Origin: Adiantum capillus-veneris
Lineage: Eukaryota; Streptophyta; Polypodiopsida; Polypodiales; Pteridaceae
Assembly (NCBI GenBank): GCA_014529385.2
Contig: CM043968.1
Coordinates: 130,009,018-130,073,017, forward strand
Length of the DNA stretch: 64,000 nucleotides
Reading direction: 5' to 3'
Of this stretch, positions 1-12,879 are shown one piece after another. Below the pieces are notes generated by a model that worked only from the letters and a program-made list of their open reading frames with translations, had not been told where the DNA came from and ran no database searches. A program made the translations under genes and the position numbers. Every line of letters begins with the position of its first letter. Position 1 is the stretch's first letter.

Positions 1-809
1 TCGTACAGTTTTCCATGTCTTTGGGGCTTCGTTGTTGCCACAAAGGCTAGACCACTATTGAGACGAGCCAATTTCTAGAAGTGCATAGCTACATGGTGTA
101 TCTTGCAGGACTCCATGAAGCCCTTGTCTCCAAAGGCCGCATCAAATTGTTGGATGAAGGCCAATACTTTGTTGGCGGCACCAAAGGTGCTATCATAGGT
201 GAGAATAGAGATACTCTTTCCTCCCTATTTGAACTTCTTGAGCTTTTGTGACCTTCGCCGTGCAGGGTATGAATTGCGATGTCCTACTCTCTTGTATTCT
301 TTAGGAGAATATCCATAGCTTTTGTCGAAAGAGGAGGAAGGTGAAGAAGAAGGAGAAGAGGGTGACCTCTTTCCTGCCCTTTTCTTCCTTTGTTTCCTGT
401 CTTCCCTTTCGGAGTGACAAGGAGAAGGACTGTGTGCTGATCGTTTCCTCTTGGGAGGAGTTGGCAATTGTCTAGACCGACGTCTTCATGGAGCCACATC
501 TTTAGAGGAACGTAAAGATTCATTACTTGCTTGCTCTTTGGATTCCTCCTCTTGTATGGGAGAGAGTCTTCTTTTGGGGGTCTCTTCAAAAGGCCTCCTA
601 AGCTCTCTCTCCTCTTCTTGGAGAGGAAGGGAAATCCCATAAGTGCAAAGTTGTTGAGTATCTTTGGCTTGCAAAGCAGGGTTGCCCATAGCTTGCTCCA
701 ACCTAGTAACAAGATGATTGACAAACATGGGGGCATCATCATTAGCACATTCATGTGCAAAATCAAAGTTATCAATGTTCATTCTACTATATTGGTTATT
801 GTCATCCAT
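1..809 (-). pseudogene. Chromovirus gag fragment, type A, left copy (runs off window edge)
   Basis: This is the N-terminal half of a Ty3/gypsy Gag, read on the minus strand from the ATG at 809. It begins MDDNNQYSRMNIDNFDF, then has a Glu/Arg-rich stretch and a Lys/Arg/Ser-rich tract rich in SPSS. Further on, the sequence FIQQFDAA followed by HHVAMHF resembles the start of the retrotransposon gag domain. The reading frame changes near 480 and is cut again by stops, so it cannot be translated as one protein. The closest relatives in this window are the gag copies at 16620 and 33493. The element continues beyond base 1. Confidence 0.75.
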
Positions 810-1224
810 GTTAACAAAAATTGTGTACTTACTTAGTGTATGCTTTGACAATTCAAAACCTTAGTTACCACTCCTCTTAGCCTTTGAAAAATTGGCACTT
901 AGGTATCTACACCCACGGCTCTAAGTGGTTAATTATAGAAATTAGTAGAGTGGGTCTAACATTGCAGAATTGACGAGGGCTAGCTCCTTTTGAACTTCTT
1001 ATGGCTCAATAGTGGTAAAGCCATAGGCAAGTCTAAAAAGACCCTATTATTAAGTCCAAAGCTCCCTAGTTATGCACCATATCCCACATGGTGGACTCAA
1101 CAAAACCGACAATAGATCCCAGTCCCACTTACCCTAATATAATTAACAAAATAAACCATTTACAGGCGACTTAAGGACCTCTCTTCTAAAGCAAGAAAAG
1201 AGAAACCAAATGCTCTGAAACCAA
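810..1224 (-). other. Type A untranslated leader with decayed primer-binding site
   Basis: This is the region between gag A and its 5' LTR fragment. At 1212-1223 the minus strand reads TGGTTTCAGAGC, one base from the tRNA-iMet-type PBS (TGGTATCAGAGC) that is intact in E2 at 33891-33902. The intervening bases match the E2 leader (33494-33890) closely. No ORF is supported here. Confidence 0.65.
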
Positions 1225-1305
1225 TTTAATGGAAATGGCCGATGAACTTTGAGAGTAGAGAAAATTAGAGATAGTACTTTTGTGGAATTACTTTGTGATC
1301 ATAGA
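1225..1305 (-). mobile_element. 81-bp LTR stub joined directly to a second gag
   Basis: The stub starts TTAATGGAAATGGCC and matches the first bases of the E2 LTR at 26465 and 33904. It stops after CTTTGTGATCATAG. From there the sequence switches into gag B, and both partners contain GGGTGA at the switch. Only the PBS-proximal end of the LTR is present. The same joint occurs at about 17116 in the right copy. Confidence 0.6.
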
Positions 1306-1841
1306 GGGTGACCTCTTCCATGCGGCATAGAATTTCCTATGGCCTCTTCTTTTTGATGGTTCAAAGGTTGCACCATCACTTTCTTCAGAAGATGACGAAT
1401 TTGAGGAAGATGGAGAAGAGGGTGACCTCTTTCTCGCCTTCTTCTTGCCTTGATCTTCGTTGTCTTCACCACTTCTTTCTCGTTCCTTCGGTGGAGACTC
1501 TTGAGACTCACTTCTTTCTCGTTCCTTCGGTGGAGGCTCTTGAGTTCTCCTTTGAGAAGGAGATGCGTCATCAAGGAGCAAATTTTTGAGCCCTTCATAT
1601 GGATCCTCTTTTTCTCGCAAGGAGGCTTCCTAGGTGCTCTCTCGTCATGGTGGGGAGCTTGGAGAATCCCATGAGCACAAAGATGCCGTTGCACTTCACT
1701 TTGGAGGGATGGATTGCCCATGGCTTGTTGAAGCCTAGAAACAAGATAGTTAACAAGCATCGGGGCATCATTAGTAGCTTGCTCATTAGCAAAATCAAAG
1801 TTATCAACATTAATTTCACTCTCTTTATTATTGTCAGCCAT
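1306..1841 (-). pseudogene. Chromovirus gag fragment, type B
   Basis: This is a second Gag N-terminus, starting MADNNKESEINVDNFDFAN and paralogous to gag A. It shares the NVDNFDFA...DAPMLVNYLV...LQQAMGNPSLQ pattern but has different flanking residues. Its Lys/Arg/Ser-rich tail is cut at 1306 by fusion to the LTR stub, so the capsid, zinc knuckle and protease are missing. A frame change near 1620 follows loss of about 30 bp that are present in the right copy (17330-17686), where the reading frame is longer. Confidence 0.7.
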
Positions 1842-2243
1842 TCTAACAACTTTTAGGTGTACTTTGGCACTTCAAGCCCTAGTTGCTACTCCTCTTTACC
1901 CCTTTAGAAAAAGCACTCAAGCTATTGTACCCGTGGCTTGATTACCATTAATTGCAAGGAATAGAAGAGAGAGTCATTCAACAGCAAAATAGCACTGGCT
2001 CCTATCAAGCTTCTAATATCTCAATAGTGGTTAAGCCGTAGTCAAGCCCCGTAGGACTCCGCTATTAAGACCATAGCTCTCGACAGTGATGCCCCATTAA
2101 CTGCACCAAGGCAGGCACACCGCAAGGCTGAAAATTCCCTATTCTACTTACTCACATGCAATTAATAGTACCAATCATTTATAGCTAGCTTGAGGACCTC
2201 CCTTCTTGAGCAAGGAAAGAGAAACCTTGTGCTCTGATACCAA
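1842..2243 (-). other. Type B untranslated leader with PBS
   Basis: This is the leader of gag B. At 2231-2242 the minus strand reads TGGTATCAGAGC, the tRNA-iMet-type PBS, one base inside the LTR end at 2244. No coding potential was seen. Confidence 0.7.
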
Positions 2244-2324
2244 TGTAACATTTAATGGTTTAGTAACTTGTGTGTACCGGAAAATAGCTTGAACATAGTG
2301 AGCATTTCATTAGAATGGCTTCCT

Positions 2325-3081
2325 CCCGGGGGATTCACTCTATATACAAAACAAGATGCCACCTGCGAGCGGACAACTTTGATAAAACCCCTATATACGA
2401 CTCATATTAGAGAATATGACCCCCCTTTCTACGCTTATACAAAAGTCAATGCAAAAAACTATCATACCCCTATCTTACATATAAAATTTAGGTCTCACAT
2501 GATCTAACTAAGTAAAACTAGTCAAAGAGCGTCTAGCATAGTGACTGGCAATGTAGTAAGGATACACTTTTGTTGATAACTAGATGTACCCTCAATGTGT
2601 CTTAGTTTGATTGTCAAACTATGTGTCCGTCGAGCCTGCTCTCTAGCTACTCGTCCAATTTTGACCAATCTAAATTACTAAAAAAACATGGTTATAAAGT
2701 TTTGCTAGGTTCTCCGTGTAAATTTGCATCTATACAAACTCTTTATAGCTTTCATCCCTCAACAAAGGAACTATAATAACAAAACAAGCAATTGATACAA
2801 AGTACTATTGGTTCTTGCATGTATCTTGGTAGCTATTGACTTACAAGTTTGAGGGAAGACTCTTTTGGGAAGCCATGATTTTCAAACACAAAAACTTCCT
2901 CTCATTTTTTCCTTTTCGCCCCCCCCGCCCCCGAATATGATGCCCCCTACCTTATTTTTAAGCTTAGGAGATAAATTATTGAGGGCCTACCCCTAACTTA
3001 TACGCTTATGTAACTTGTAGGAAAACCCCCCTTCCCTGCACTTACGTGGCGCGATAAGTTTTCCATGGTGAATCCCCCGGG
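2325..3081. mobile_element. Non-autonomous TIR DNA transposon with 8-bp target duplication
   Basis: The element is 757 bp. It has perfect 14-bp terminal inverted repeats, CCCGGGGGATTCAC at 2325-2338 and GTGAATCCCCCGGG at 3068-3081. It is flanked by identical 8-bp direct repeats GGCTTCCT at 2317-2324 and 3082-3089. No transposase ORF is present. An 8-bp duplication fits hAT-type or some other cut-and-paste families (P, Merlin); TIR sequence alone does not settle the superfamily. It lies inside an LTR, and the right copy of that LTR has the same insertion. Confidence 0.75.
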
Positions 3082-3706
3082 GGCTTCCTAATGAGAATAA
3101 CAAGAGTGCTTGGGTGGAGAGAGCAACAAAAAGCATAACACCTAGTTAGATAGCATGAACAATACTTCAAAAGAGAGAGAAATTAAGCAATTGACAACAG
3201 TTGAGGACCGGATTTACATGGAGCCGGTCTCCCCTCCAAAAGGCTTTGTATTATGGTTTCTCCCATCAAGAGAGACATTCTACAATACAATTCTTTGTGT
3301 TCCTTCAATACTAGCTAGTGCAATGAAGATGGAAACTTCATGCACTATGCAAAACACTTATCAAACACAACATCACTTCCCTCAGGGTCTCAGACCCAAG
3401 ACCTCACACACCTTCAAAGATGGTGAGAGCTAGCGGGGTATGAGAGTAGATTGAGAGGAAGGAGTATTCTTATGAGAAAGATGTACATCTCCTCACATAA
3501 TCACTCATATTAGCATACCTTAGCTTAGTAATTAGCATGGTAGAGGAGATGAGCATGCATTGAAGCTTGGCTCTTGGTTGGATTTGCATCACAAAGCCAA
3601 GAGTTGTTGGTGTAGGCATCCCTTCTCACAAGCTTGGAGTAGGTGGTAAGCTATGCATTAAAGATTGAGAAGGAGAGAGAGTCTTCTTTGCTTCACACAT
3701 GAGATT

Positions 3707-3712
<6 letters not shown>

Positions 3713-3782
<70 letters not shown>
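3713..3782. repeat. (GT)n microsatellite in LTR
   Basis: This is an almost pure GT array of about 35 units. The corresponding array in the right copy, near 19571-19592, is only about 11 units. Confidence 0.95.
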
Positions 3783-3784
<2 letters not shown>

Positions 3785-4658
3785 TAATGCCTTGCAAACA
3801 TCAGCGCCCTCTCTCTCTTGGTTGACGCCCCTTGCTAAATGCTCATGCTACAGCCCTATTGGACTTCCCTAGGCCTAGCCAATGGAAATTAAGCAGCATA
3901 AGTGATAGCCTTTTGACATGTGTCCTCCTTTCCCCTTTTTTGAGATCTTTAGTTAATTAATAAATGCAACTTAACTCTCATTGGACCCCTTTGCCTCCTG
4001 GCCAATAGGAATCAGGCAAGCCATTGGGCTGTTGAATGCTCATTGGTCCCCTTGGGAGACTGTCCAATAGTCTTCTAGAGAGCTTAATTCTTATTGGTTC
4101 TTTTATTGAGTGTTTTTAAATTAATTAAAGTAGATTTACTCTAGCCTAATTCTCATTGGTCCACCTCCATGGCCATCCAATAGGATTTGAGTACACCTTG
4201 TGGGCATCTGGCCTAGGGAGCTGACATGTGTCCCTCTTTCCCCTTGTGTACAAATGAAGCTTGTGAGTGTGTGTGGGTGTTTCTCTCTCATCCCCTACTT
4301 CTTGGGCTCGCCCCCTCCTATGTAGGGCTTGACAAAGACTTTTTGGGACACACGCAAAGCATCAAATTCCCCTAATGTTTGACCTTTGGACACAACCTTT
4401 GAATTTTGGAACCTTAGCATTTTGGAAGTCTTAATGGGCTGAACCTTAGGGTCTTTTGAGCCCATTGTTGCACATAGATATTTTGCAGATGGCCCCCCCT
4501 TTGAATCCATATTTTGCCTCCTTTGGATCCCTACTATAGCCGGTCTACTAGCTTAACCAATATTCTAGCTTTTTCTCCCCCGGCACTTCCCCATATTAAA
4601 TGATCAGTTTAACATGAGAAAATTATTTAGGAGAATTAGATATTGATTATTATGATAG

Positions 4659-6094
<1,436 letters not shown>

Positions 6095-9000
6095 GCTTAC
6101 TGAGAGTATAAATCTGCTTGCTCACCTAGATTTTGCACTATTTTCACTAACTTAGAGACTCCTCTTGCTGATCTTGTTTGCTGTTGAGGTGTTCACCACT
6201 AGTTGAAGTGCTAGAAATTTAACAAAGGTGACGGTTATCTATACCCTCACCTAGCCTTGATATTTTTCTATTAAAACCTTTTCAATATAAGAAATGGTGG
6301 TCTCTTTGTGTTTAAATTGTTGCAACAAGTGGGATGATGATGGTGGCCTCTGTGTGTGTTTAAATTGTTGAAACTTGGGGGATGATAATGGTGTCTACAA
6401 AAACTGATAGTTTTAAAGGTTTTTGAACTATGTCAGCTAGTTAACATCAGTCATATTTAAACATGCATTACCTTTTTAGTGGTTTGTCATTATTTTTTGA
6501 TAAAATGAGGTGCTTAACTAGGCCCATTAACTTTTTCATAGTATGTAATACGATGAGATTGATTGTGCAATGAGAGCTCCTTCTCATTCATTTGGATTAG
6601 CAAAAAATTTCAGTGATTCTTAAGTAATATTGACAATTGGCTGGCTCGGATTACTTGGCTAAATAATGAGCCGTAGTTGCTTACTGACTTGTTGTCTTCA
6701 TTATGTAACTATTTGAGAAGGGTGAAACTTTTCAGGTTGGTGCCAAAATCTATTTGCACTATTGACTTTTTTATTGTGGCAACTCAAATTTGGTAAAATT
6801 TAAGCATTAATATGCATGTTATTGCTCTCCCCCAATGACCTTAGCAATTAAACATGCTAGCTGAGGCCGAACTATTTTTTTCTTTTGTTTTGAAAAATCA
6901 AAACCTTTTTTATCTTATGTTTGTTGCCTTGACTGGATGATGATGATGGTGGCTGAAGCTGAACTGTTTTACCTTTTTGGTTTACCTAAATATTTGCTTC
7001 TACCATGACTGGTTGAAGCATTGTTAAATCATTAAAGTATTTTGAATTGTGGCATTTGAGTAAATCTATTGGATTTAAAGTTGAGTAAATTATTTGCAAT
7101 ATATTGTTGTTTCATTATGCCTAGTGTTTATTTGATGGCTGTTTCAAACCAAATTATGCTCATTTTCACATCTTTTTAATAGATAATTCCATGGGAGTGA
7201 GTGAGCATGTTGTGATCCTTCTCACTGATCTAGTTTTGCAACAATTTCAAAATTTTGTACACTTTTCTAGGAAAACTTGTAAATGTACTCTACGGTTTTA
7301 TTCAACCTCTCAAAAAGTTCTATTGATTGGTTACTTTATGGGAATTTCTGAGTTGTTTTGGCCAAAGTCTGGCATGATATAACCGCATAGTATGTGGTTA
7401 AGAAGCTTGCTATTTGGAATTATTTTGGGTAAAACTATTCATTCTTAAAACTAAAATCGGTTTGACAGACTCTACCTGCAAACCTGGCTAACTAGAGGTG
7501 CATACTTCTCAAAACCTAGCTCATGTTGGGTATATAATCAGGAGTGTATAATCTCTAAACTTAATGATCTTAAAACTATATGGGTTAAAGTAATATGGTC
7601 TAAAATTGGGGTATTGTTACCATTTTTTACTAGTTTTTTACTTTTTTGGAATATTAGAGCCCTCGTACTGATGTCACGCACCAAGCTTTGAAAAGAATTA
7701 AAAGGCTTTGGGTGAAATTTTCCACTTTTGAAACTAAATATATCATGCCTTAGAGCTTTGACATACTATGATTGGTTTTTTTCTTTTGAAACGGAATATG
7801 TCATGCCTTAGAGCTTTGACATACTATGATTGGTTTTTTTGCAACACTTAGGGGTTATATTGAGGTTGTTTTACCTTTTTTCTGACAAACCATTCTAACT
7901 AGCTACTTATGTTGTGCACACTATAGTAATGGTTATTTTGGAACCTAGCTAGTGCCCAGGGTTTTAACTGGGAATGAGTGAAACTCTAATAACTTGTGAA
8001 ATGTTGGTTCCTAAAACTATTCAGTTATGCTGCACTCTATGGATTACATTGATTTTTATAAGGGGGATCAAATTAGGTCAAAAAGCAGGATACTACTGGG
8101 ATTTTTTTTACTATAGACTTTTGGCTAAAATATGCCGGTTAAACTCATCACTCATTTAAATAGGCACTCATACAAACACACTTGATAGGTTTTGGATAAT
8201 ATATTTTCTACTGCAGTAATCTCTGGCATAGTTTAGTATTTGGTATAAGAGTGATGGTATCACATTGGGAATATATACCCTCATGTAGACTTGGCTACTG
8301 GCTGTTTCAAATTTAGCATACAATTATACTAATTTAAAATCTACCTTAGATATAGGTGTGCCTAACATAAACTATAGGTACATATATGCTATTTACCTAG
8401 CCTACCAATGGCACTTACTTTAAAGCATGATATGGTTTTAAACTTGATACGTACCTTAGGCTCAAAATCTGGTATTGTTGACTTTGGTGGTTATTCACTA
8501 AGATTCACAAATCAGCCTACTAGCACTTGTGAGTTAAAAGCTTATGACTGTGACACATCTCTGGAGATTCTATTTCATGTATAAACATGAACATTTGTAA
8601 ACTGAAGTGGTTTAGGTAAAGAAACTTCATATCGTAACTTCTCTGAGTAAAGCACTTGGATTAGAGGGGGTTGTAGATGGCAGAGGCAGTTTCACTAGGT
8701 GGGAACTAGTTCTTGGGAAGCCGAGCAGTGGACCATTCAGTAATTACCATGACGGTTACCACAGTAACTCCAAAGAGCTATAAATAGGACCCATTACATT
8801 GTAATCGGGTTGGCAAATGTTGGTTGTACTTTTGGTTTGTTTTATCCTTTAACTTCCTACTCTTAGTGTGTGATTGTAGTCCTGAAGCTATTCCTAGGCT
8901 ACATTATTCCACTTGTACTCTTACTCTATAATTTCTAATACAGTAGTCAAGTACACTTCAGCCAGATATGCTTTATATCCATTTCCTCTGAATCTGAATT

Positions 9001-9787
9001 TGAATCTGAATCCGGTCATTCAGCTTGTCTAATTCGCAGTAGATGTATTCCAATCCATATAACTGTTCTAGCTCAGTTTCTATTTTTCCTCCAGTTCTAC
9101 TGATTGAACTAATGAATGACCAGTAGCTGTAAACTCAAACACTGGAATCAGCTATCTAAAGAGATCAGCTCCAATTTCAAGGGTGATGGCCTTCTGGTCA
9201 GAATTTAATCTAATTAAATACATACATATAAATTCTTTAAAAAATGGGGTTACTGCTAATCTTAATTATAACTACGATCTCATTTGGGTTTGAAGGAGTG
9301 ATGACCTTCAGATCTCAAACTAAAAATAAATAAAAGGAATTAATAATAAAACACTCTACACTTAATCAGGAGGGGTAATGGCTTACTTGCAGATATGTTA
9401 CACTAATTGTATTATGGTAGGTATAAGTTAAAAAGGTTTTCAATAGGACATGGATAACAACTGATAGGTTTGTTGACACCTGTTATACGTATTCAAAGCT
9501 AGCAAATATGTTTTGTTTATATGGATGCACGTGCGAACTCTATCTTTATTTAGGATCTTTTTGGCTTTACTGTTGTCCGTCGTTGTTGAACTTGGCTTCT
9601 GTCACTTTAGTATCCGTTGTTTGTTACTATCTTATGTACAAATCACTAGAATGATACCTCATTCTCACTATGATGTACAAAAATGAATCAAAGACTGAGT
9701 TGTTTTTGTGCTAATCCTTGTCCTTTGTCTAAAGCTAGCGAACTGTTATGTTCTTTTTTGTAAAAGTCTAAGTTTAAAAACAGCAAT
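6095..9787. other. AT-rich region without recognisable genes
   Basis: No ORF over about 63 codons or familiar protein motif is present. There is a local 58-bp tandem duplication around 7728-7840 (TCATGCCTTAGAGCTTTGAC at 7743 and 7801). A TATA-like site lies at 8779. The region is interrupted at 9787 by E1 and should resume at 46980. It may be old, decayed repeat or ordinary intergenic DNA. Confidence 0.5.
8779..8786 (+). promoter_or_regulatory. Possible TATA box
   Basis: TATAAATA lies in the context GAGCTATAAATAGGACCC, a good plant TATA environment. No coding sequence follows it, so it may be a promoter remnant of a lost LTR or gene. Confidence 0.3.
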
Positions 9788-10702
9788 TGTTAACAGCAAG
9801 CTAACTCAGATAACATTTTTCGGAGATTTTATTGTAAAAACACTTATTATTTTGATCAATCAAGAATGTTGTAACTCCTACTTTCTAGATAAATAGTGTA
9901 ACTGATGAGCCTGGGCTACAAGCTTCCAGATTGTATCGACTTATCTTTAGTTAGAGCTACCAGATTATTAGTTTTGACCACAGAAACCTTGGCTAAGGTA
10001 TAAAAGCCAATTTTTGTAAGTATTTTGTAAGTTTTTGGATAATAGAACATAGCGTGAGCTAACGGCGTTCACTTCTCTCCTTCTTGCGCTTCTTACTCTC
10101 TTCCCGGTTGTCACATTGTAGCGCCATCTGTTGCGTTGCAACCACAGGTAAGAGCTCTACGCATGCATTGACGTAAACATTTCATGGTAATCCGTAGCTT
10201 TTGGCATCGTTCACCCGCGGCCTAATTTCATCACAAGTAGGAATTCAAGCTAGAAAATCATAAGATAAGTATATGTGGGGTATTATGGCACCATTGCTAA
10301 GCATTTAGATGCATTTTGAGTCGAAAACGTCTAGGTCAAAAACTCATTACTGCTATTAATAATTGCGATTTTTGTACTTGACCTAAAGTGAGATTTGAGA
10401 CCATAAGCATGTGTGCTTAGGTCTTATAAACATGTCCTAGAAGTTTCATAACGTTTGGATGTCGTTTGATACTGTAACGGTAATGATTTGTTTACCGAAT
10501 AGCGACTAGCTTTTGGTGATTTCAGTCATTTGAGTGTAGCTTGAGTTAGATGTGAGTTGTTTGTTGTTTTCCAAGAGACTGACAACCTCTTGTAGCCTCT
10601 ATGCACTACTCAAGTCAGCTTCGTCCCATGGATTGACAATTATGTTTGTGGTAATGTTATGTCTGCAATAAGATAGGAGTGAGTTTAGACACTCGTCCCA
10701 CA
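9788..10702 (+). repeat. E1 5' LTR
   Basis: This 915-bp LTR runs from TGTTAACAGC to CGTCCCACA, so it has TG...CA ends. A good TATA box (TATAAAA) is at 9999-10005. It pairs with 25810-26464 + 46728-46979. Confidence 0.85.
9999..10005 (+). promoter_or_regulatory. E1 LTR TATA box
   Basis: TATAAAA in GGTATAAAAGCC lies about 210 bp into the LTR, as expected at a U3/R boundary. The sequence is conserved in the right LTR near 26020. Confidence 0.6.
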
Positions 10703-10704
10703 TT

Positions 10705-10722
10705 TGGCGCCATTGCCGGGGA
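10705..10722 (+). other. E1 primer-binding site, tRNA-Asp type
   Basis: TGGCGCCATTGCCGGGGA follows the LTR end by two bases. It differs by one base from the TGGCGCCGTTGCCGGGGA signal known downstream of 5' LTRs in Athila/Tat-type plant elements and complementary to the tRNA-Asp 3' end. Confidence 0.75.
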
Positions 10723-12879
10723 TCGAAGAGACCTAAAATAGGGAAAACACGAGTGTCTTGTGTAGTTGTCCTTTAACTTCCTCTAGGATCACCTAGAGCC
10801 AAAACTTTCTCTTTAAAACCGCATAGCTTAAGATTGTCATCTTTTGTTGTAAAGAGATAGCTTGGAAGTAAGTGTACTTGCTAAGTACCTTTTATGATTT
10901 TAAGATTATAGGAATAGATTAGGATTTTGAGAATGATTGATGGACTAAACAAGTCTTAAAATCAAGGCTCAAAAAACCATAAGAAACAAGGAAACGAGTG
11001 TTTATGGACACTTTCCACAACCCCTTTGTAGTAGAACCTAAAAGTAGGGTAAGTAGAATCCGATGTGGGATCTCAGAATATTTCTCAACCCAAAAGAATC
11101 AATCGTGAGTTGTTTATGTGAAGTTACAGAATTTCAAGTCTATGGCTAGAAACAACACCAAAAGACTGTCAGCCACTGAGTCTGGCTGGAGATTATGCTT
11201 CAAAAGTTGTATGAACCAGTGGGTAAGCTTAAGGACGTATTTGAGGTAAATTTTCAAGAGTTTGCAAAAACTCAGATTATTTACTTTTTCGTGACATTTT
11301 AGGCCAAATTAAGTTTTGACTTGACTCAAAGGCTTAAAATAGATTATAAAAAGACTGTCCACTGAAAAAGTTGAAAATAGTGCTCATTTTAGGCCAAAAG
11401 TAGATAATCGTTATTATTTACTTTCACCTCAAAAGTGACCAAGGTTGATACCACAGACTCTATGCATGTGTACAAACATCTTTTGTAAAGGTCCATACAA
11501 TATGGATCACCAAACTAACCAAAACCTTGGTAAAAATTGAAATTTGTACTGATTGTCGAGAACTTGGGTGTGAATTGGGAAAATCTTTTTCAAACTTCGT
11601 GAAACTTGATTCAGAGGCTTATATTGAAGTGTTAAACAAGTATACATGCTTTGTTTACCAAAAAGATGTAAAAATTTACCAGAAGTAAATAATCACGATT
11701 ATTTACTTTTGTCTCATTTCTCAACTTTTTGTCCAACCCAACATACCACTAGTTTGAGCATGTTATATTAAGCCCACAAATCAAATTTGGTAAGATTTGG
11801 ATCATTGAAGTGAAAATTGTGGCCAAATTTGTAAAGTCAGTTTGCAAACACAAAACTATTGACCAATGGAACAAGGATTATCCAAACTTGATGAAATTTG
11901 TCTAGGGGGCTTAAGTTGAGCTGCTTAACCATTCAGTGTCAACACACTGTGGCAAAAAGTTGCACAAAAATACCATGAGTAAATAATCACGATTATCTAC
12001 ATTTGCTACAAAATTGGACATTTTTGCACATTTGAGTATACCACGAGGTCAAGCATATCAAGTAGACCACACAAATCAAATTTGGTGGAATTTGGATAAC
12101 AAAAGTGAGACTTAAGCCAGATTCTCGAAAACTGATTCTGCGGACACGAAACAGTTGATAACTTGGACAAATTTTGTTCAAACTCAGTGAAACTTGTCTA
12201 GGGACCATAACAAGTTGAATACCTAGCAACACAAGCCTAAAAAGTGTAAAAACTAAGAAAACTAAATAATCACAATTATTTACTTGTGAGACGTAGAGAT
12301 AGAATTTTGGCTATTTGAGCTTGTACAGTGTTAGAACAACATAATACAAGGCCACCGGTCAATTTTGGGTTCAATCGGATCCAAATTAGTACACATTTAC
12401 TCAGTTTCCAGGTTGTAGATTAGTCCTTTGGCTTTTTGCAAAAGTAGAATCTGAAAGTCTCAATTGTTGATTCACTTAGCTCAAATAGAAGTGATATACA
12501 TATAGACCATTCACAATAGTTAGCAAAAATTATACACTCTTTGTGAAAGGATAACTAACTTGATTAACACTGATATAGGAACTAGGTTACAGACAAGGAA
12601 TTGAAATCTTGATAGGAGTTGCAATCAAGTCAAGTAGAAGAAACTAATAACAAGTCAATCCGACAGTAAGTACTCTATCCAGGGCTTCACAAGTCTATAT
12701 GAACCTTAGATCTGGTCGTATACTAACAAATCAAAGCATATTTGGAGAGACCGCTAGTATATCCACCGAAGAGAGTGTGAACCAAAGGGATCATTTGGAC
12801 ACTATCTTTGAAGAAGTCTTAGACACTCTTTCAGAATCAACATCTGAAATGTCTTCCTAATGGACTCGTTCAGGAACCG
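10723..12879 (+). other. E1 long untranslated leader
   Basis: This is about 2.1 kb between the PBS and the first gag-like codons, with no substantial ORF on the plus strand. Its middle (about 11270-12300) is built of diverged repeats of about 290 bp, listed separately. Confidence 0.55.
11270..12300 (+). repeat. Diverged ~290-bp tandem repeats with a palindromic core
   Basis: A 22-bp near-palindrome recurs at 11400-11421, 11685-11706, 11979-12000 and 12262-12283, spaced 285, 294 and 283 bp. Its arms are GTAAATAATC and GATTATTTAC around two central bases. A half-site is near 11272. Around each core other short phrases recur, for example CAAATCAAATTTGGT and GAAACTTG followed by TCTAGGG. The units are strongly diverged, so the array is old. 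Confidence 0.7.

Larger units (their letters stand above)
2244..4658 (-). mobile_element. Chromovirus 5' LTR, type B, left copy
   Basis: The LTR begins TGTAAC next to the PBS on the plus strand. Internally it shares blocks with the E2 LTR, such as CATGAACAATACTT and TTGAGGACCGGATT, and it ends with a degenerate version of the E2 terminus. It carries a 757-bp DNA transposon at 2325-3081, a (GT)n array at 3713-3782, and several ATTGG...CCAAT modules. At about 4658 it abuts the middle of another LTR copy instead of flanking DNA. The counterpart is at 18104-20468. Confidence 0.65.

Noticed and set aside
2268-2507. 79-codon ORF conserved at 18128
   Set aside because: It spans the edge of the DNA transposon and is conserved only because the whole 5.4-kb segment is duplicated.
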